Shown here in pieces: positions 19,700 through 27,943 of a stretch of DNA of 64,000 nt. Below the pieces are notes generated by a model, which was not told the DNA's origin, ran no database searches, and was given only the letters and a program-made list of their open reading frames with translations. How positions within the stretch are numbered: position 1 is the stretch's first letter; each line of letters opens with the position of its first letter. Both the position numbers and the translations under genes were made by a program. Source of the DNA: Desulfopila sp. IMCC35008 (GTDB lineage Bacteria > Desulfobacterota > Desulfobulbia > Desulfobulbales > Desulfocapsaceae); contig NZ_CP050700.1 in NCBI RefSeq assembly GCF_010646885.2, forward strand, positions 2,010,501 through 2,074,500, written 5' to 3'.

Positions 19700-20575
19700 T
19701 AGGGAGCAAACGTGAAAGTTCAATACTTTTATCTCCGAATTGGAGAGAAAGAAAATTTCGAGCAACTCGAATGCGCAAACGGATAGTTTCATTTACCAAA
19801 CCTTCATTTTGCACCATGTGCTGTTGATACCTGATGATATTTTTGCTGAGAGGTGTTTCCTCAGGCACCTGTGTTAAAATAGATCCATTTTGTCGCAGGT
19901 ACTCCAGCAGTTGCCGATAAGATCCACACTTTATCGAAAGGTGTTGGCGTGAGTAGCGGAAAGACAAATAAGTCCGAATAGTTTCTTCACGCAAATCGAC
20001 AATGCCGATACCTTTATTGTCCAACCATCGGCTCAAATGGCCAATTTCTCGAACATGTCGTTGGCCGGTTGCATATGAGTACCCCTTTTTTGCAAGAAAC
20101 TTGGAGAACGGAATAAGATGTGGCGCAAGAGGCCCTACGAGATAGCGTTTGAGAATCCATGGTCTGGTGTAGTAGGAATTTATGTTCATAGTGTCTTCCC
20201 TCCTTTTAGTTGAAAAAATGTAAGGATATGAAGACAAAATTATGCCGAATTGATAAGACAGGAAGGGAGATAAACAGATGTGTTATTGCTTGGGATTATC
20301 TGATAAAGGGGTCATCCATTCGGCATAATCAGAGTATCGGCATAACTGTATTTGGTTGAAAAGGTTAGAGGAAGATGTGTTCCGCTGGCCAGATTCCGAA
20401 GAGGAGGTTATGGAGGTAAATCAGGTGGCACTTGAGTGGTTATTGCATGGACTTGACTTGAACCATGCCCACCAGCGCCTGCCCTATAACTCCATTGAGT
20501 GAGTGCAATGTGATTACTTATATTTATTGCTGAAATGACTGGCAATCCGGGGTGTCAAATGGTATATTATTTACC

Positions 20576-22153
20576 ATGATTTTAGACAGTTCCACATTAC
20601 CGGATGACCCTGATGAGTTGAAAAGAATCATCTGCGAATTGCAGGATTCCCACGCTGCGGAAGTGCACCTGCTCCAAGAGCAGGTGCGGCATCTTTACGA
20701 CAAACTCTTCGGCAGAAAAAGCGAAAAAAGCCGGTATGGTGAAGAGTCACCCCAGCTTCCGCTTTTTGATATGCCTGAGCCGGATCCTGATGCAGAAGCA
20801 GAAGAAACTGTCGAAGTGGAACAGCATACTCGTCGGAAAAGAGGAAGAAAGCCCCTGCCCGACAATTTGCCTCGTGTTGAAATCGTTCACGATATCGATG
20901 AGCAGGAGAAGATCTGTCATTGTGGCGCCGAACTGAGCAGGATCGGTGAAGAGGTCTCCGAAAAGCTCGACATTATCCCGGCCGTTATCCAGGTTGTTCG
21001 CCACATCAGGCCCAAATACAGCTGCAAGAACTGTGAGAATGTTGCCGAAAAAGGACCGACGGTCAAGGTTGCTCCTGCTCCTTTACAGCTAATCCCCAAG
21101 GCTATTGCAAGTGGCGGCCTCATGGCCCATATTCTTACCGCCAAATTCGTCGATTCCCTGCCATTTTACCGACAGGAAAGGCAATTTGACCGGCTTGGGG
21201 CCGATATTTCCCGTGCAACAATGTGTCGCTGGGCGATGCGGGTCGCTGAGGCCTGTATTCCTCTGAAAGCACTGCTCAGGCAGGAAATCCTCTCAGGTCC
21301 GTTGATCAATGCTGACGAAACCACGGTTCAGGTTTTGAAGGAACCGGGTAAGCCTGCCAATAGTACCTCGTATATGTGGGTCTTTCGAGGCGGACCTGTC
21401 CGTGCACCTTCCTTCTACTTTCAATATCACCAAACCAGGGCGAAGGGTGTCGCTATTGATTTCCTGGAGGGATATAAGGGTGTCGTGCAGACTGACGGTT
21501 ATGCAGGCTATGACTTTCTAGACGAGAAAACAGATGTGGCCCATCTCGGCTGCTGGGCACATGCCCGCAGGAAATTTATGGAGGCCAAGAAGGCAAGAGG
21601 CAAAAACTCCAAGAAGACCGGTGGCCCAGATGTCGCCCTGCAATTTATCAAGGATCTTTATCGGATCGAGAGAAGAGCCCAAAAGCAGAATCTGTCAGCC
21701 TATGCGTTATCTGATCTACGCCAGAAAGAGGCAAAGCCAATCCTCGAGAAGATGCATGCGTGGTTGATAAAAAAATCAATGCATCTTGTCCCAAAGAGTC
21801 TGCTTGGCAAAGCTGTTGCCTATGCATTGAATCAGTGGAATCGGTTGAAATGTTACATCGACTTTCCTTTTGCCACGCCTGATAATAATCTTGCCGAAAA
21901 TGCAATACGACCATTTTGTGTTGGCCGCAGGAACTGGCTCTTTGCAGGAACGCCAGCAGGGGCAGAGGCAAGTGCCACGATATACTCCCTTGTAGAGACG
22001 GCAAAGGCAAACAGCTTGGAGCCCTACAGATATCTTCGTTATCTCTTCGAAAGGGTTCCAGTCGCACAGACAGTTGAAGACTATAAACAGTTGATGCCTG
22101 GATATCTCACACCTGAGATGCTAGAAGAAGTATCAAAAGTCAGTCTTGTTTAG
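20576..22153 (+). CDS. tnpC: IS66 transposase TnpC
   Basis: About 525 residues from ATG 20576 (GTG 20552 is an alternative). It has an N-terminal leucine-rich coiled coil (HLLQEQVRHLYDKLFG), a zinc-finger-like CHCGAE...CKNCE segment, then the DDE core: D in NADETTVQ, D in VQTDGYAGYD and E in DNNLAENAIRP. The C-terminal helix closes the protein. It is intact, belongs to copy B, and starts 73 bases after the tnpB stop. Confidence 0.93.
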   Translation: MILDSSTLPDDPDELKRIICELQDSHAAEVHLLQEQVRHLYDKLFGRKSEKSRYGEESPQLPLFDMPEPDPDAEAEETVEVEQHTRRKRGRKPLPDNLPRVEIVHDIDEQEKICHCGAELSRIGEEVSEKLDIIPAVIQVVRHIRPKYSCKNCENVAEKGPTVKVAPAPLQLIPKAIASGGLMAHILTAKFVDSLPFYRQERQFDRLGADISRATMCRWAMRVAEACIPLKALLRQEILSGPLINADETTVQVLKEPGKPANSTSYMWVFRGGPVRAPSFYFQYHQTRAKGVAIDFLEGYKGVVQTDGYAGYDFLDEKTDVAHLGCWAHARRKFMEAKKARGKNSKKTGGPDVALQFIKDLYRIERRAQKQNLSAYALSDLRQKEAKPILEKMHAWLIKKSMHLVPKSLLGKAVAYALNQWNRLKCYIDFPFATPDNNLAENAIRPFCVGRRNWLFAGTPAGAEASATIYSLVETAKANSLEPYRYLRYLFERVPVAQTVEDYKQLMPGYLTPEMLEEVSKVSLV

Positions 22154-22273
22154 GAAAGTAGAGCCTACCTGGTTGAAGCGGTTTGTGTAGGGTGTACTTC
22201 CCGCAACGCTTACCATCTTTTTTTCTTCCCGCCAACATGGTTCATTACGCCACCAATTCAAAGGAGGCATACC

Positions 22274-22390
22274 ATGTTACCAGAGACCAGGGAAAACGAG
22301 ACCGAATCAAAAGCTGACTTTTGGCAACGGCATATAGAGGTCTGCAACCGCAGTTCCTTAACTCAAGCTCAATACTGTCGTCAGCACTTC
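22274..22390 (+). pseudogene. tnpA: 5' fragment of IS66 tnpA (copy A)
   Basis: Repeats the leader, ribosome site and first 39 codons of the tnpA at 15147 with very few changes, then ends at CAGCACTTC. It is what remains of the older IS66 copy after copy B inserted near its left end and a deletion removed the rest. Confidence 0.85.
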
Positions 22391-22445
22391 TTAGATAGAT
22401 ACAAAGAGCTATCCATAGCTCTGTCAACACAGCGTTTGCTGAGGT
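22391..22445 (-). pseudogene. Short relic of another IS4-family transposase
   Basis: On the - strand this reads TSANAVLTELWIALCIYL, matching the C-terminal region TSPNAVLTQLWIALCVYL of the transposase at 13500 but with clear divergence. It abuts the end of the IS66 relic. Upstream codons are degenerate, with a stop just before the match. It is a third IS4-related trace in the region. Confidence 0.65.
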
Positions 22446-22617
22446 TCAATGAAATGGTCCCTTGTTCGAGAGATACTTGTAAATGTTGTTGCGACAATAA
22501 TTGGTATCACTGAAAAAAGACTTTGGCGAGTTTTTTTCATTATGTTATAAAAGCTCTGTCTCAGTTATATCTATTTGAAGTTGGCTCTATAGTGTTTGAT
22601 GCGACAGCAAGTAAACG

Positions 22618-22863
22618 TTGACACAAATTTATAAAGATCTTTATTTTTTTTTGGATAAAACATCTGAACCTGTTTTCAACGTAACCTCTGGAAAAGAAGT
22701 GAATACTGTCCAAGATTTCAAAGCATTCATGGGATCCAAAGGTGGTACTATCTGTAACATTTCAGATGGTGTGTGCGACATGCCAACTGCTTTTTTAAGT
22801 GGTGCAAAAGATTATCTATTTATAAGTAATGTGCGGTCCCGCTTGCCGTGTTTACCTTTTTGA
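22618..22863 (+). other. Short unrecognised open frame in the debris zone
   Basis: An 81-codon frame with a TTG start and no clear ribosome site. The encoded text (SEPVFNVTSGKEVNTVQDFKA...) is not recognised. It lies between IS relics and a decayed membrane-protein gene, so it is probably a fragment of a lost gene rather than an expressed one. The 170 bases before it show nothing clear. Confidence 0.25.
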
Positions 22864-22879
22864 CTTTTGCTTTACACAG

Positions 22880-23136
22880 GATAAAAAAGTAAACGACTTC
22901 AAAGTGAACGGTGCTGGCAGGTCCTAAAGGATTGCCGCCATGGAGAGGGAGATGCCGATCCCGATCTACAACGTAAATAAAACGCTTGAGAAAAGGCATG
23001 TATTCCCCAACCTATAAAGACTATAGGATATCTCTAAGCAAGCTCAGACAGGTTGTTTTTATCTTTCTGATTTCATTTATTCCTTTAGTGGATTAGCATT
23101 ATCTATAATACCAATATTCTTTAATTATAAGAAATA
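22880..23136 (+). pseudogene. Decayed duplicate of the 9758 membrane-protein gene
   Basis: The DNA follows 11025-11190 of the intact gene, giving VNGAGRS-stop-RIAAMEREMPIPIYN against VNGLDRSERIAAMEREMAIPIYN. It then jumps over some 370 bases to the last codons (FYSFSGLALSIIP against FYSFSGVALSAIP). Several stops and a shift show it is dead. It ends right before the aminotransferase gene. It shows that the membrane gene was once present twice in the locus, or that cassettes were exchanged between its copies. Confidence 0.85.
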
Positions 23137-23138
23137 AT

Positions 23139-24281
23139 ATGAGTTATAAAACGCCTTTCAATAAACCTTACATGTGTGGAAAGGAGCTCTACTATATAGC
23201 AGAAGCACACTTCAATGGGAAATTAGCTGGTGATGGACCTTATACTTCTCTTTGCCATAATTTTCTTGAGAGTTTATCTGGTTGCAAAAAGTCACTGCTT
23301 ACACATTCGTGTACAGCTGCATTGGAAATGAGTGCAATGTTATTTGATGTACAGCCTGGAGATGAAGTGATTATGCCATCCTACACTTTCGTTTCTACAG
23401 CCAATGCTTTTGTTTTGAGGGGGGCTACACCTGTTTTTGTAGATGTAAGAGAAGACACCTTAAATATAGATGAAAAACTAATAGAGAGAGCGATTACTAA
23501 AAATACAAAGGTTATCGTACCAGTACATTACGCAGGGGTCTCTTGTGAGATGGATTCTATAATGTCTTTAGCTTCCCTAGAGAAGCTAAAGGTTGTTGAG
23601 GACGCAGCCCAGGGAATACAGGCCAGTTATAAAGGTCAATCTCTTGGTAGTATTGGAGATCTTGGTGCGTTAAGTTTTCATGAGACCAAAAATGTAATAT
23701 CCGGAGAAGGTGGTGCACTGCTCATTAATGATGAAGAGCTTTGCCTTAGGGCAGAAATTATAAGAGAAAAAGGAACAGACAGAAGCAGGTTCTTTAGAGG
23801 AGAGGTAGACAAATATACCTGGCAAGAGGTGGGGTCTTCCTTTCTGCCAGGTGAGTTGATTGCGGCCTTTTTATGGGCACAATTCGAAGAACTCAACACT
23901 ATAACACAAAAAAGAATTAGGATATGGGAGCGATACTATTCAAATTTAAAAGATCTAGAGGATAATGGACAAATCCGCTTGCCAATCATTCCTGAAGGTT
24001 GTGATCATAATGCCCATATGTTTTACGTTGTTTTGGATGGTAGTCTTGACCGTGACAGAATACTAACTGAGTTTAAAAACAATGGCATTGTTTCAGTTTT
24101 TCATTACGTACCTTTACACTCATCTCCTGCTGGCTTGAAATATGGCAGGGTGGCCGGAGGAATGGAGAAAACTGACTCTGTATCAGCTCGATTACTCAGA
24201 TTACCCCTATGGGTTGACTTGTCAAATGATGAACAAGATCGAGTTATCGATACTCTCAAACAATCATTGCAGAAACAGTAA
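23139..24281 (+). CDS. wecE: dTDP-4-amino-4,6-dideoxygalactose transaminase (WecE/RffA-like)
   Basis: 380-residue PLP-dependent sugar aminotransferase of the DegT family. It would convert dTDP-4-keto-6-deoxyglucose with glutamate into dTDP-4-amino-4,6-dideoxygalactose. The WecE-like start PFNKPYMCGKEL and GKLAGDGPYT, the D155 of VVEDAAQ and the PLP lysine K184 in HETKN are all present, as is GEGGALLIN. The dTDP-sugar supply genes (rmlA, rmlB) are not in the window. It is first in a row with an acyltransferase, KAS III and ACP, so its product is probably N-acylated. It sits two bases after the decayed membrane gene. Confidence 0.9.
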   Translation: MSYKTPFNKPYMCGKELYYIAEAHFNGKLAGDGPYTSLCHNFLESLSGCKKSLLTHSCTAALEMSAMLFDVQPGDEVIMPSYTFVSTANAFVLRGATPVFVDVREDTLNIDEKLIERAITKNTKVIVPVHYAGVSCEMDSIMSLASLEKLKVVEDAAQGIQASYKGQSLGSIGDLGALSFHETKNVISGEGGALLINDEELCLRAEIIREKGTDRSRFFRGEVDKYTWQEVGSSFLPGELIAAFLWAQFEELNTITQKRIRIWERYYSNLKDLEDNGQIRLPIIPEGCDHNAHMFYVVLDGSLDRDRILTEFKNNGIVSVFHYVPLHSSPAGLKYGRVAGGMEKTDSVSARLLRLPLWVDLSNDEQDRVIDTLKQSLQKQ

Positions 24282-24331
24282 ATCCACCAATTTATTAAAC
24301 GTTACTAGATGTAGATGGTATTTAGGCTTTT

Positions 24332-25255
24332 ATGGAAACCAATATAGTTGAACTTGTAGATCTCCTGGGAAAGCAGTATGTGGGGACTGAAACACTAAAC
24401 GCTGAGAAACTCCAAGATATAGAGAGCACTTCTTTCACATGGACTAGAACACCAAAATCACTATGTCTAGCTGCGAACAAGCAGTATCTCGTGCAGGCGT
24501 TACAAAATGAGAATGTTTATTGCATAGTGACATTGCCCAGTTTAATCACTGACATCGCGAGTGACAAATCGTTTATCATAACTGCTAATGCTGCTGAGTT
24601 CTTTTATACTTTACACAATGCCGGAGTGCACAGATTTAAGGGGCGGGCCGATTCTTTTGTCAAATCTAGGGTTGGGGCTAATTGTAATATTGCAGACACT
24701 GCCGTTATTTCCAACAGTGTGTCAATCGGAGATAATGTAAGTATTGGGTACGGGACATATATAGGGGAGAACACCATTATTGAGGGTGGTGTAGAGATTG
24801 GTCCAAATTGTGTAATTGGTGTTGATGGGCTGTTTGGTAAAAAGATTCAAGGCAAAAATACACATATTAAGCATTTTGGAGGAGTTAAAATCGGGCAAGA
24901 CTGTAAAATCCATGCATCTGTAACTGTTGCCCGTTCTGTCAATCATAGTGAGTTTACAACGGTGAATAGGGCGGTCCATTTAGGACACAGATCAAATGTA
25001 GGTCATGATGTGACGATCGGTCGAGACAGTACACTTTCAGTTGGTGCAGTGGTTTGTGGTCGCGTGATTGTGGGTGAAAACTGTTGGATAGGCGCTGGTG
25101 CGATTGTTTCTAATATGTGTAAGATTGGTGATGGAGCCCAAGTTCGAATTGGTTCAATAGTTGTTAAAGATGTATTAGCGGATTCCGATGTTTCAGGTAA
25201 CTTTGCTGTCGACCATAGGTGTAATTTGCGAAAATATCTGAGGAAAAACAGATGA
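24332..25255 (+). CDS. LpxD-like hexapeptide-repeat acyltransferase
   Basis: 307 residues: an N-terminal domain of about 100 residues, then a left-handed beta helix of hexapeptide repeats (VSIGDNVSIG, IGENTIIEG, VEIGPNCVIG and so on), ending in a short basic helix. Length and layout match LpxD, which uses acyl-ACP to N-acylate an amino sugar. It is not in an lpx operon but follows a sugar aminotransferase and precedes KAS III and ACP genes. The most economical role is therefore transfer of an acyl chain from the local ACP to the 4-amino group. That role is inference. It overlaps the next gene by four bases (ATGA). Confidence 0.8.
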   Translation: METNIVELVDLLGKQYVGTETLNAEKLQDIESTSFTWTRTPKSLCLAANKQYLVQALQNENVYCIVTLPSLITDIASDKSFIITANAAEFFYTLHNAGVHRFKGRADSFVKSRVGANCNIADTAVISNSVSIGDNVSIGYGTYIGENTIIEGGVEIGPNCVIGVDGLFGKKIQGKNTHIKHFGGVKIGQDCKIHASVTVARSVNHSEFTTVNRAVHLGHRSNVGHDVTIGRDSTLSVGAVVCGRVIVGENCWIGAGAIVSNMCKIGDGAQVRIGSIVVKDVLADSDVSGNFAVDHRCNLRKYLRKNR

Positions 25256-25815
25256 ATGTTGATAACTCATACTATTGTTACAAGGGTGCTAGAAATTATG
25301 TACATAGTACCGAGATTTTTAACTCAATTATTTTTGGACTTGCCTATGGAGATCAGAAAAATATCGATTTTTCTCTCTCAACACAGTTAAAAAATGAATG
25401 GGAGTTGACTTCAATAAAGCCTGTGGGTGAAGTACAAGTTGTCGGTTACTTTAAGCTGGCAAAAACTACATTCTACATTCTAGAAACCACAAATCCTGTC
25501 TCTCGTAGGGTAGTGGATAAGGAACAGTCCATCCTAGATGCGTCTATGATTGAAGCAGCATCGATATCGATACCATTTGGTTCAATTGGTTGTACTGCAA
25601 TTGAGGGAATTGTATCAGGATTTAAATTACTGTTGCAAAATGAAGTATACAAGGAAACGATGAAGAAATATCTTTTTATGAGAGTCACACTAAAATACAT
25701 TCCTGATGAGAGTGTGACTGTATTATTCAAACGTCGCTTTGGAAAGAAGTTTCTTGAGGGAGAGATTTTCTGTAAAGAAGTTCAAATAGGAAAAATATAT
25801 TTCATCGATGAGTAA
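25252..25815 (+). CDS. Unrecognised 187-residue protein of the acyl-sugar cassette
   Basis: Starts in an ATGA overlap with the acyltransferase gene and overlaps the KAS III gene by 8 bases, so it is clearly a working member of the operon. Its second half (a helix around IEGIVSGFKLLL, then strands FMRVTLKYIP, VTVLFKRRFG, FLEGEIFCKEVQIGKIYFI) resembles the helix-then-strands order of hotdog-fold thioesterases and dehydratases. No catalytic motif is certain. If the hotdog reading is right it could dehydrate or release the acyl chain made next door. Treat the function as unknown. Confidence 0.6.
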   Translation: MNVDNSYYCYKGARNYVHSTEIFNSIIFGLAYGDQKNIDFSLSTQLKNEWELTSIKPVGEVQVVGYFKLAKTTFYILETTNPVSRRVVDKEQSILDASMIEAASISIPFGSIGCTAIEGIVSGFKLLLQNEVYKETMKKYLFMRVTLKYIPDESVTVLFKRRFGKKFLEGEIFCKEVQIGKIYFIDE

Positions 25816-26758
25816 GAATATGCTTGGTATAAAAAGTATTGGAATTTACCTGCCTGAAAACAGGATAGATAATGTTGCAAGGGCAAAGGAGTTTGACCGA
25901 TCGGAGGATTTTATTCGAGAGAAGGTTGGCTTCGTGTCTCTTCCCCGAATTGACAATCTAGAGACTACATCAGACATGTGTGTTAAAGCTTGGGAAGATC
26001 TTCAGAAAAGGGTCTGCGTGGATTTAGCAGACATTGAGTGCCTTGTTTTATGCACACAGAACCCTGACAATTATGGTCTACCCCATACCTCTGCAATAAT
26101 TCATGAAAAAATAGCTGCTCATACCAATATGGCAGTTTTTGACATATCACTTGGGTGCTCTGGCTATGTTTACAGCCTGAATGTGGTTACAAGTTTCATG
26201 GCTGCAAATGGAATGCACAAAGGTTTATTGTTTACAGCTGATCCCTATTCAAAAGTTATTGATCCAAAAGATTATGTAACTGACCTGATCTTTGGAGATG
26301 GGGCTACCTGTACTTACATTTCAGACGATCCCGTTTATAAAGCTGGAAAGACTTTATTTGCCACAGATGGCACTAAACATCGAGCGATCGCTGTTGATGG
26401 AGAAACCGGTCAACTTGGTATGAGTGGACAGGATGTATTTAAGTTTACGATGAAAGTTGTGCCCAAGCAGATAGCAGCATGCCTTGAGGCGAATGGGTTA
26501 TCTAAAGAAGACATCGATCTTGTTTTACTTCATCAGGCGTCAAGGTATATTGTTGATAACATGACGAAGAAACTCAAATTTCCCGCAGATAAGGTGCCCT
26601 TTATCTCGCAAAAAACAGGTAATACTGTATCTTCAACAATCCCAATGATGCTTGCAGATCAAATACTGGATCAGCACAAACATATACTGCTATCTGGCTT
26701 TGGAGTAGGATTGTCTTGGGCAACTAGTATCTTAATAAAGAATATGAGTGAGGGGTGA
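25808..26758 (+). CDS. 3-oxoacyl-ACP synthase III (KAS III, FabH-like)
   Basis: 316-residue thiolase-fold enzyme that condenses an acyl-CoA starter with malonyl-ACP. The triad is complete: C117 in SLGCSGYVYSL, H242 in LLHQASRYIVD and N272 in KTGNTVSS. It is flanked by its own ACP gene (TGATG overlap) and by an acyltransferase gene rather than by fab genes. It is thus probably a dedicated enzyme for a short acyl group on a sugar, not the housekeeping FabH. The exact starter cannot be read from the sequence. Confidence 0.9.
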   Translation: MSKNMLGIKSIGIYLPENRIDNVARAKEFDRSEDFIREKVGFVSLPRIDNLETTSDMCVKAWEDLQKRVCVDLADIECLVLCTQNPDNYGLPHTSAIIHEKIAAHTNMAVFDISLGCSGYVYSLNVVTSFMAANGMHKGLLFTADPYSKVIDPKDYVTDLIFGDGATCTYISDDPVYKAGKTLFATDGTKHRAIAVDGETGQLGMSGQDVFKFTMKVVPKQIAACLEANGLSKEDIDLVLLHQASRYIVDNMTKKLKFPADKVPFISQKTGNTVSSTIPMMLADQILDQHKHILLSGFGVGLSWATSILIKNMSEG

Positions 26759-27003
26759 TGATTAGTAAAGAAGAGTTTTACGCAATAGTGGATAAGGGGT
26801 TGAGTGAAATTCAGGATGAGAAACCCGATGATAAGATAAAGGGAGATGATACGTTTCATTCATATGGCGTTGATTCTCTCGACATGATGAATCTATTGCT
26901 GTTTCTTGAAGATGAGTTGGAAACAGACTTAGATGATATTGATAATGATGAGACTTTGACGCCAAATAGAATTTATGACTTTATCGCAAGTGAACAACAG
27001 TAA
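26758..27003 (+). CDS. Acyl carrier protein
   Basis: An 81-residue acidic four-helix protein. S40 in GVDSLDMMN is the phosphopantetheine attachment site (the DSL motif). The start ATG overlaps the KAS III stop as TGATG; a GTG three bases upstream is less likely. It would carry the chain built by the neighbouring KAS III and hand it to the LpxD-like acyltransferase. A holo-ACP synthase is not in the window, so a general one must serve. Confidence 0.9.
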   Translation: MISKEEFYAIVDKGLSEIQDEKPDDKIKGDDTFHSYGVDSLDMMNLLLFLEDELETDLDDIDNDETLTPNRIYDFIASEQQ

Positions 27004-27943
27004 CCCGAGCATAAGTGTCGTCATTCCCGTATTCAACTCAAAAGACTCGTTAATTGAGCTCTGTAATCGTTTAGATCAAGTTTTCAGAACTGTTTGCCGA
27101 GAAAGCTTCGAAATTGTTTTTGTGGATGACTGTTCAATAAATGCAGGTACTTGGAGTACTCTTGTTAAATTGAGTAGAGAGCATTCGTTTGTGCATGCCC
27201 TGCAGTTGAGCAAGAATTTTGGGCAACCGGCAGCCATTATTGCAGGTATGGCTCATTCGAGGGGTAAATGGATTGTAACAATGGATGATGATTTGCAACA
27301 CCGGCCTGAGGATATTCCCCGACTGCTAAGCAAACGTGATCATGACGTTGTAATTGGTAAGTTTACTGAAAAGAGATGTAGCACAGTGAAAAAGATGTCA
27401 AGTAATATAAAAAGCTACTTTGATATCTTTTTGCTTGGAAAGCCTAAGGAACTGGCAACCTCGCCTTTTAGATTGATAAAGCGAAGAGTTGTGTCAGAGA
27501 TTCTTAAAATCCAGACCTCTAGACCTTTTCCGATAGCAATGTTGCTTTCGGTTACTTCAGATATCGTAAATATTGACGTTCCTCATGAAGTGAGGAAGTA
27601 CGGTAAGAGTAATTACAATTTGAGAAAATCGTTCTCTCTGTTTTCGAACATGTTGTTTAACAACTCTTCACTGATGCTCCGCCTCATGAGCTATTTCGGT
27701 TTCTGTCTCTTTTTAATAAGTATTGGTCTTGGGGGATTTCTCGTTCTTAAAAAGGTGATGTCTAATCAGGCCGTGCCCGGATGGACATCTCTTATAGTCG
27801 TTACTCTAGTATCAACAGGATCTATTATTTTTTGTTTGGGTCTCTTGGGGGAGTACATCGCTAGGCTTCTGGCAGCTGTTGAGAAGCAAAGAACTTGGGC
27901 TGTAAAAGAATCTACTTTTATTGGCGGCGATGGTCAAAATTAA
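26975..27943 (+). CDS. Membrane-anchored GT2 glycosyltransferase (ArnC/GtrB-like)
   Basis: 322 residues. The GT2 domain shows ISVVIPVFNSKDSL, IVFVDDCS, LSKNFGQPAAIIAG and MDDDLQHRPED, the pattern of ArnC/GtrB enzymes that load a sugar onto undecaprenyl phosphate. Two membrane helices follow at about residues 235-255 and 268-290. It overlaps the ACP gene by 29 bases; a GTG at 26990 is an alternative start. Followed by two SMR-type genes, it resembles the arn arrangement of a transferase plus a two-part flippase. Confidence 0.88.
   Translation: MTLSQVNNSNPSISVVIPVFNSKDSLIELCNRLDQVFRTVCRESFEIVFVDDCSINAGTWSTLVKLSREHSFVHALQLSKNFGQPAAIIAGMAHSRGKWIVTMDDDLQHRPEDIPRLLSKRDHDVVIGKFTEKRCSTVKKMSSNIKSYFDIFLLGKPKELATSPFRLIKRRVVSEILKIQTSRPFPIAMLLSVTSDIVNIDVPHEVRKYGKSNYNLRKSFSLFSNMLFNNSSLMLRLMSYFGFCLFLISIGLGGFLVLKKVMSNQAVPGWTSLIVVTLVSTGSIIFCLGLLGEYIARLLAAVEKQRTWAVKESTFIGGDGQN

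Larger units (their letters stand above)
17745..20189 (-). pseudogene. ritA: RitA tyrosine recombinase split by IS630
   Basis: The N-terminal part runs from ATG 20189 (AGGAGGG upstream) to 19702 and ends ELSRLLPS. The C-terminal part resumes at 18487 with HVEQYFLDRS and ends at 17745 with WPEGGD. Removing the IS630 and one TA joins the codons CCT-AGT-CAT exactly in frame and yields a 410-residue recombinase. The Arg box is LGLRAIEIC, the H/R box HLLRRSLATA and the C-terminal box LRHQKADTTAIYAKVD with the likely nucleophile Tyr. It is broken only by the insertion, so it was intact before. Confidence 0.9.
15687..20353 (-). mobile_element. RIT element (three tyrosine recombinases in tandem)
   Basis: A trio of overlapping tyrosine recombinase genes on the - strand, ritA-ritB-ritC, bounded by a 34-bp terminal inverted repeat with three mismatches. 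This is the architecture of Recombinase-In-Trio elements. It sits inside IS66 tnpB with an imperfect 7-bp repeat TGYATTT at the junctions (15680-15686 and 20347-20353). ritA is split by an IS630 element and ritC has a frameshift, so this copy is probably dead unless it is helped in trans. The exact outer cut points are inferred from the repeats. Confidence 0.88.
15488..20502 (+). pseudogene. tnpB: IS66 tnpB split by the RIT insertion
   Basis: The first part (15488-15686) reads IALGATDMRKSINGL...VKILYWADNGFC, the standard IS66 Orf2 N-terminus. The rest resumes at 20347 as C-I-W-L-K-R-L-E-E-D and ends RLPYNSIE with TGA at 20500-20502. Both parts are in frame with each other once the insert is removed at the shared TGYATTT. 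TnpB is therefore broken by the RIT element, so this IS66 copy cannot supply a normal TnpB. Confidence 0.88.
15068..22213 (+). mobile_element. IS66 copy B, interrupted by a RIT element
   Basis: The left end GTAAGCGAGTTAC at 15068 and right end CGCTTAC at 22207-22213 share the GTAAGCG terminus of the IS66 family. Inside lie tnpA, tnpB (split) and tnpC in the usual order. Without the 4.67-kb insert in tnpB the element would be about 2.48 kb, the family's normal size. It carries an 8-bp target duplication taken from an earlier IS66 copy. Confidence 0.9.
15041..22390 (+). mobile_element. IS66 copy A, relic split by IS66 copy B
   Basis: The 27 bases at 15041-15067 are an IS66 left end (GTAAGCGAGTTAC...). 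They continue, after the whole of copy B, at 22222-22390 with the leader and first part of tnpA, nearly identical to copy B. The relic ends abruptly at 22390, where an unrelated IS4-like fragment begins, so its tnpB, tnpC and right end are lost. Span given includes the inserted copy B. Confidence 0.85.

Noticed and set aside
22245..22430. 61-codon - strand frame
   Set aside because: It is a chance join of the IS4 relic with antisense of the IS66 leader; only the first 18 codons are meaningful.
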